Shown here piece after piece: positions 62,815 through 64,000 of a DNA stretch of 64,000 nt. A program made the translations under genes and the position numbers. The notes below the pieces were generated by a model. That model searched no databases. It was given only the letters and a program-made list of their open reading frames with translations, and was not told where the DNA came from. Position 1 is the stretch's first letter; the number at the start of each line of letters is the position of its first letter. Source of the DNA: Cardiocondyla obscurior (lineage: Eukaryota; Arthropoda; Insecta; Hymenoptera; Formicidae); contig NC_091883.1 in the NCBI RefSeq assembly GCF_019399895.1, forward strand, positions 2,646,377-2,710,376, read 5' to 3'.

Positions 62815-64000
62815 ATGTCACAAATTGATATTCAAGATTTATTTAACAAAAGCAGGTAATTTGATCGTATTTGCAAATTATTTTTTAATAAGAAACTTTT
62901 AAATACGATTAACATCATTTAGTCACGTTATTTTTATCATAAATGTTGATTAAAAACCGTAACAATGTGAAAGTATTAATGAAAAAATACTGTGTACTTC
63001 TGTGTCATATGGAGTATCCATTGCATAAACTTGTTCAGAAAATAGAGACTAATTATTCTTTATTACAATTATCTAAATGTAATCTAATGTATTAAAGTTT
63101 AATTAATTATATTATTATGAATTTAGGTTTCCTAGTGGTTGGAGCCTTTTACTTTTAATAATATATTCACCAATAGGATTTGTACTTGTATTATTTCGAC
63201 TATTGGTGGTATTATTACTGTGGCTTCTAGCATCACTATTACCTGATTGCAATTCTCTTCGAAAATTTTTAAGTTATGGTGCTAGAATTGCTTTTGGTAT
63301 TGTAATAAAAATTGATAGCGAAAGTGAACCCAGAGACAAACAGTCAAGGATAATAATTGCCAATAATGTATCTGTTTTGGATCACTTTGCTTTACGTCGT
63401 GCGACAGAGACATTAGTCCCTACTGTTTGGGAGCTGCCTACTGCCTTGAGTAATGTGTTGGGATTGCAAAAAATGAATATGAACAGTAAGGAGACATTAA
63501 TTGCCAATATAAAACAATTTCTTTCCACTTCTACATACAGTATTGCTGTGCAACCCGAATTTGGCACAACTAACAACCAGGTTGCTCTATTGAAATTCAA
63601 TTCTTGGCCATTCAGTATAGAAACAGCTGTTCAGCCAGTGGCTATCAAAGCTTTGAGATCAGAACTTGTACCTGTACATGTTACCACATTGGCTTCAACA
63701 TGGTTGACAGAAGTATTTTGGTTTATGTTTGTACCCTATACAGTTTTCACACTCAAGTACCTGAAAATTAGACGAAACTCCGATCACGAAATTCTTGTTC
63801 GAGAAGTAGAAAAAGATATCGCAGACGCTCTGGGACTTCAAACATGCTCTCATACTGTATCAGACAAAACTGAGTATGAGAAGCGTTATCGCATGAGAAT
63901 ACTCAGTAACGCGCGTCCCAACAGAAATGCACCAAACTCGCAAGTTATACATAGTATAGAAATACAAAGGATGGTTCGTCAAGTTAGCGAAGTACTTCCA
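62815..64000 (+). CDS. AUP1: AUP1 (ancient ubiquitous protein 1), 5' part
   Basis: Exons 62,815-62,855 and 63,127 to the window end give residues 1-305; the gene continues outside. Residues about 19-52 are a hydrophobic hairpin of the kind that anchors AUP1 in ER and lipid-droplet membranes. Residues about 60-250 are the acyltransferase-like (PlsC) domain. The last residues (IEIQRMVRQVSEVLP) begin the CUE domain; the UBE2G2-binding region would follow. AUP1 acts in ER-associated degradation and lipid-droplet biology (family knowledge). The usual HxxxxD acyltransferase motif reads NNVSVLD (N94 to D99), so the histidine is Asn here and acyltransferase activity is unlikely. The short first exon ends AG|GTAATT and joins in phase (Arg14). 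Confidence 0.93.

Noticed and set aside
38000..64000. Functional ubiquitin gene cluster of LUBEL and AUP1
   Set aside because: Two ubiquitin-related genes with unrelated genes between them and independent promoters are weak evidence. Chance proximity is the simpler view.
1..64000. CRISPR arrays, bacterial operons, ribosomal RNA or tRNA genes
   Set aside because: Intron-rich animal genes rule out prokaryotic features. No direct-repeat/spacer pattern or recognisable rRNA was seen. A tRNA scan was not possible by eye, so small tRNAs could have been missed.

Overview
The window looks like nuclear DNA of an insect, most probably a hymenopteran and perhaps an ant. The reasons are T-rich introns with GT..AG ends, CpG-rich intergenic DNA broken by long A/T tracts, and intron-rich genes for the animal proteins Hillarin, LUBEL (the insect HOIP/RNF31), C18orf21/RMP24, PIP4P (TMEM55) and AUP1. 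The species is an inference. Exon models were built by hand from splice sites, reading phase and family motifs. Each model keeps phase through every junction given.

Layout. Positions 1-7,553 hold no gene I can support. Positions 7,554-9,598 (+) hold an apparent spliced non-coding transcript whose exons are tandem copies of one another. A second exon-like block at about 12,450-13,885 (+) contains six copies of a 162-173 bp repeat and ends at a good splice donor. Hillarin occupies 18,596-31,064 (-): a LIM domain, a charged coiled-coil stretch, then a degenerate transglutaminase-like region. Positions 31,065-37,950 are a gene-poor, CpG-rich spacer. LUBEL fills about 38-57.5 kb (+), including a single 5.6 kb exon. 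A C18orf21/RMP24 homologue lies at 58,155-59,098 (-), PIP4P at 59,804-61,023 (+), and the first 305 codons of AUP1 at 62,815-64,000 (+).

Most interesting result. The linear-ubiquitin-chain-determining region of LUBEL ends in two tandem, homologous exons of identical length (169 nt) and identical phases, 56,319-56,487 and 56,555-56,723. Including both gives an immediate stop, and only about 67 nt separates them. They therefore look like mutually exclusive exons that would give this linear-ubiquitin ligase two alternative LDD ends. LUBEL also appears to have an alternative early 3' end that would produce a ligase-less short form. The second notable system is the iterated-exon non-coding transcript at 7.5-9.6 kb, with a strong GC-rich hairpin in one of its introns.

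Functional links. LUBEL (linear ubiquitin) and AUP1 (ER/lipid droplet, normally recruiting a ubiquitin-conjugating enzyme) both belong to ubiquitin biology, but their proximity is probably chance. RMP24 and PIP4P are divergent and may share a promoter region, and the 3' ends of LUBEL and RMP24 converge.
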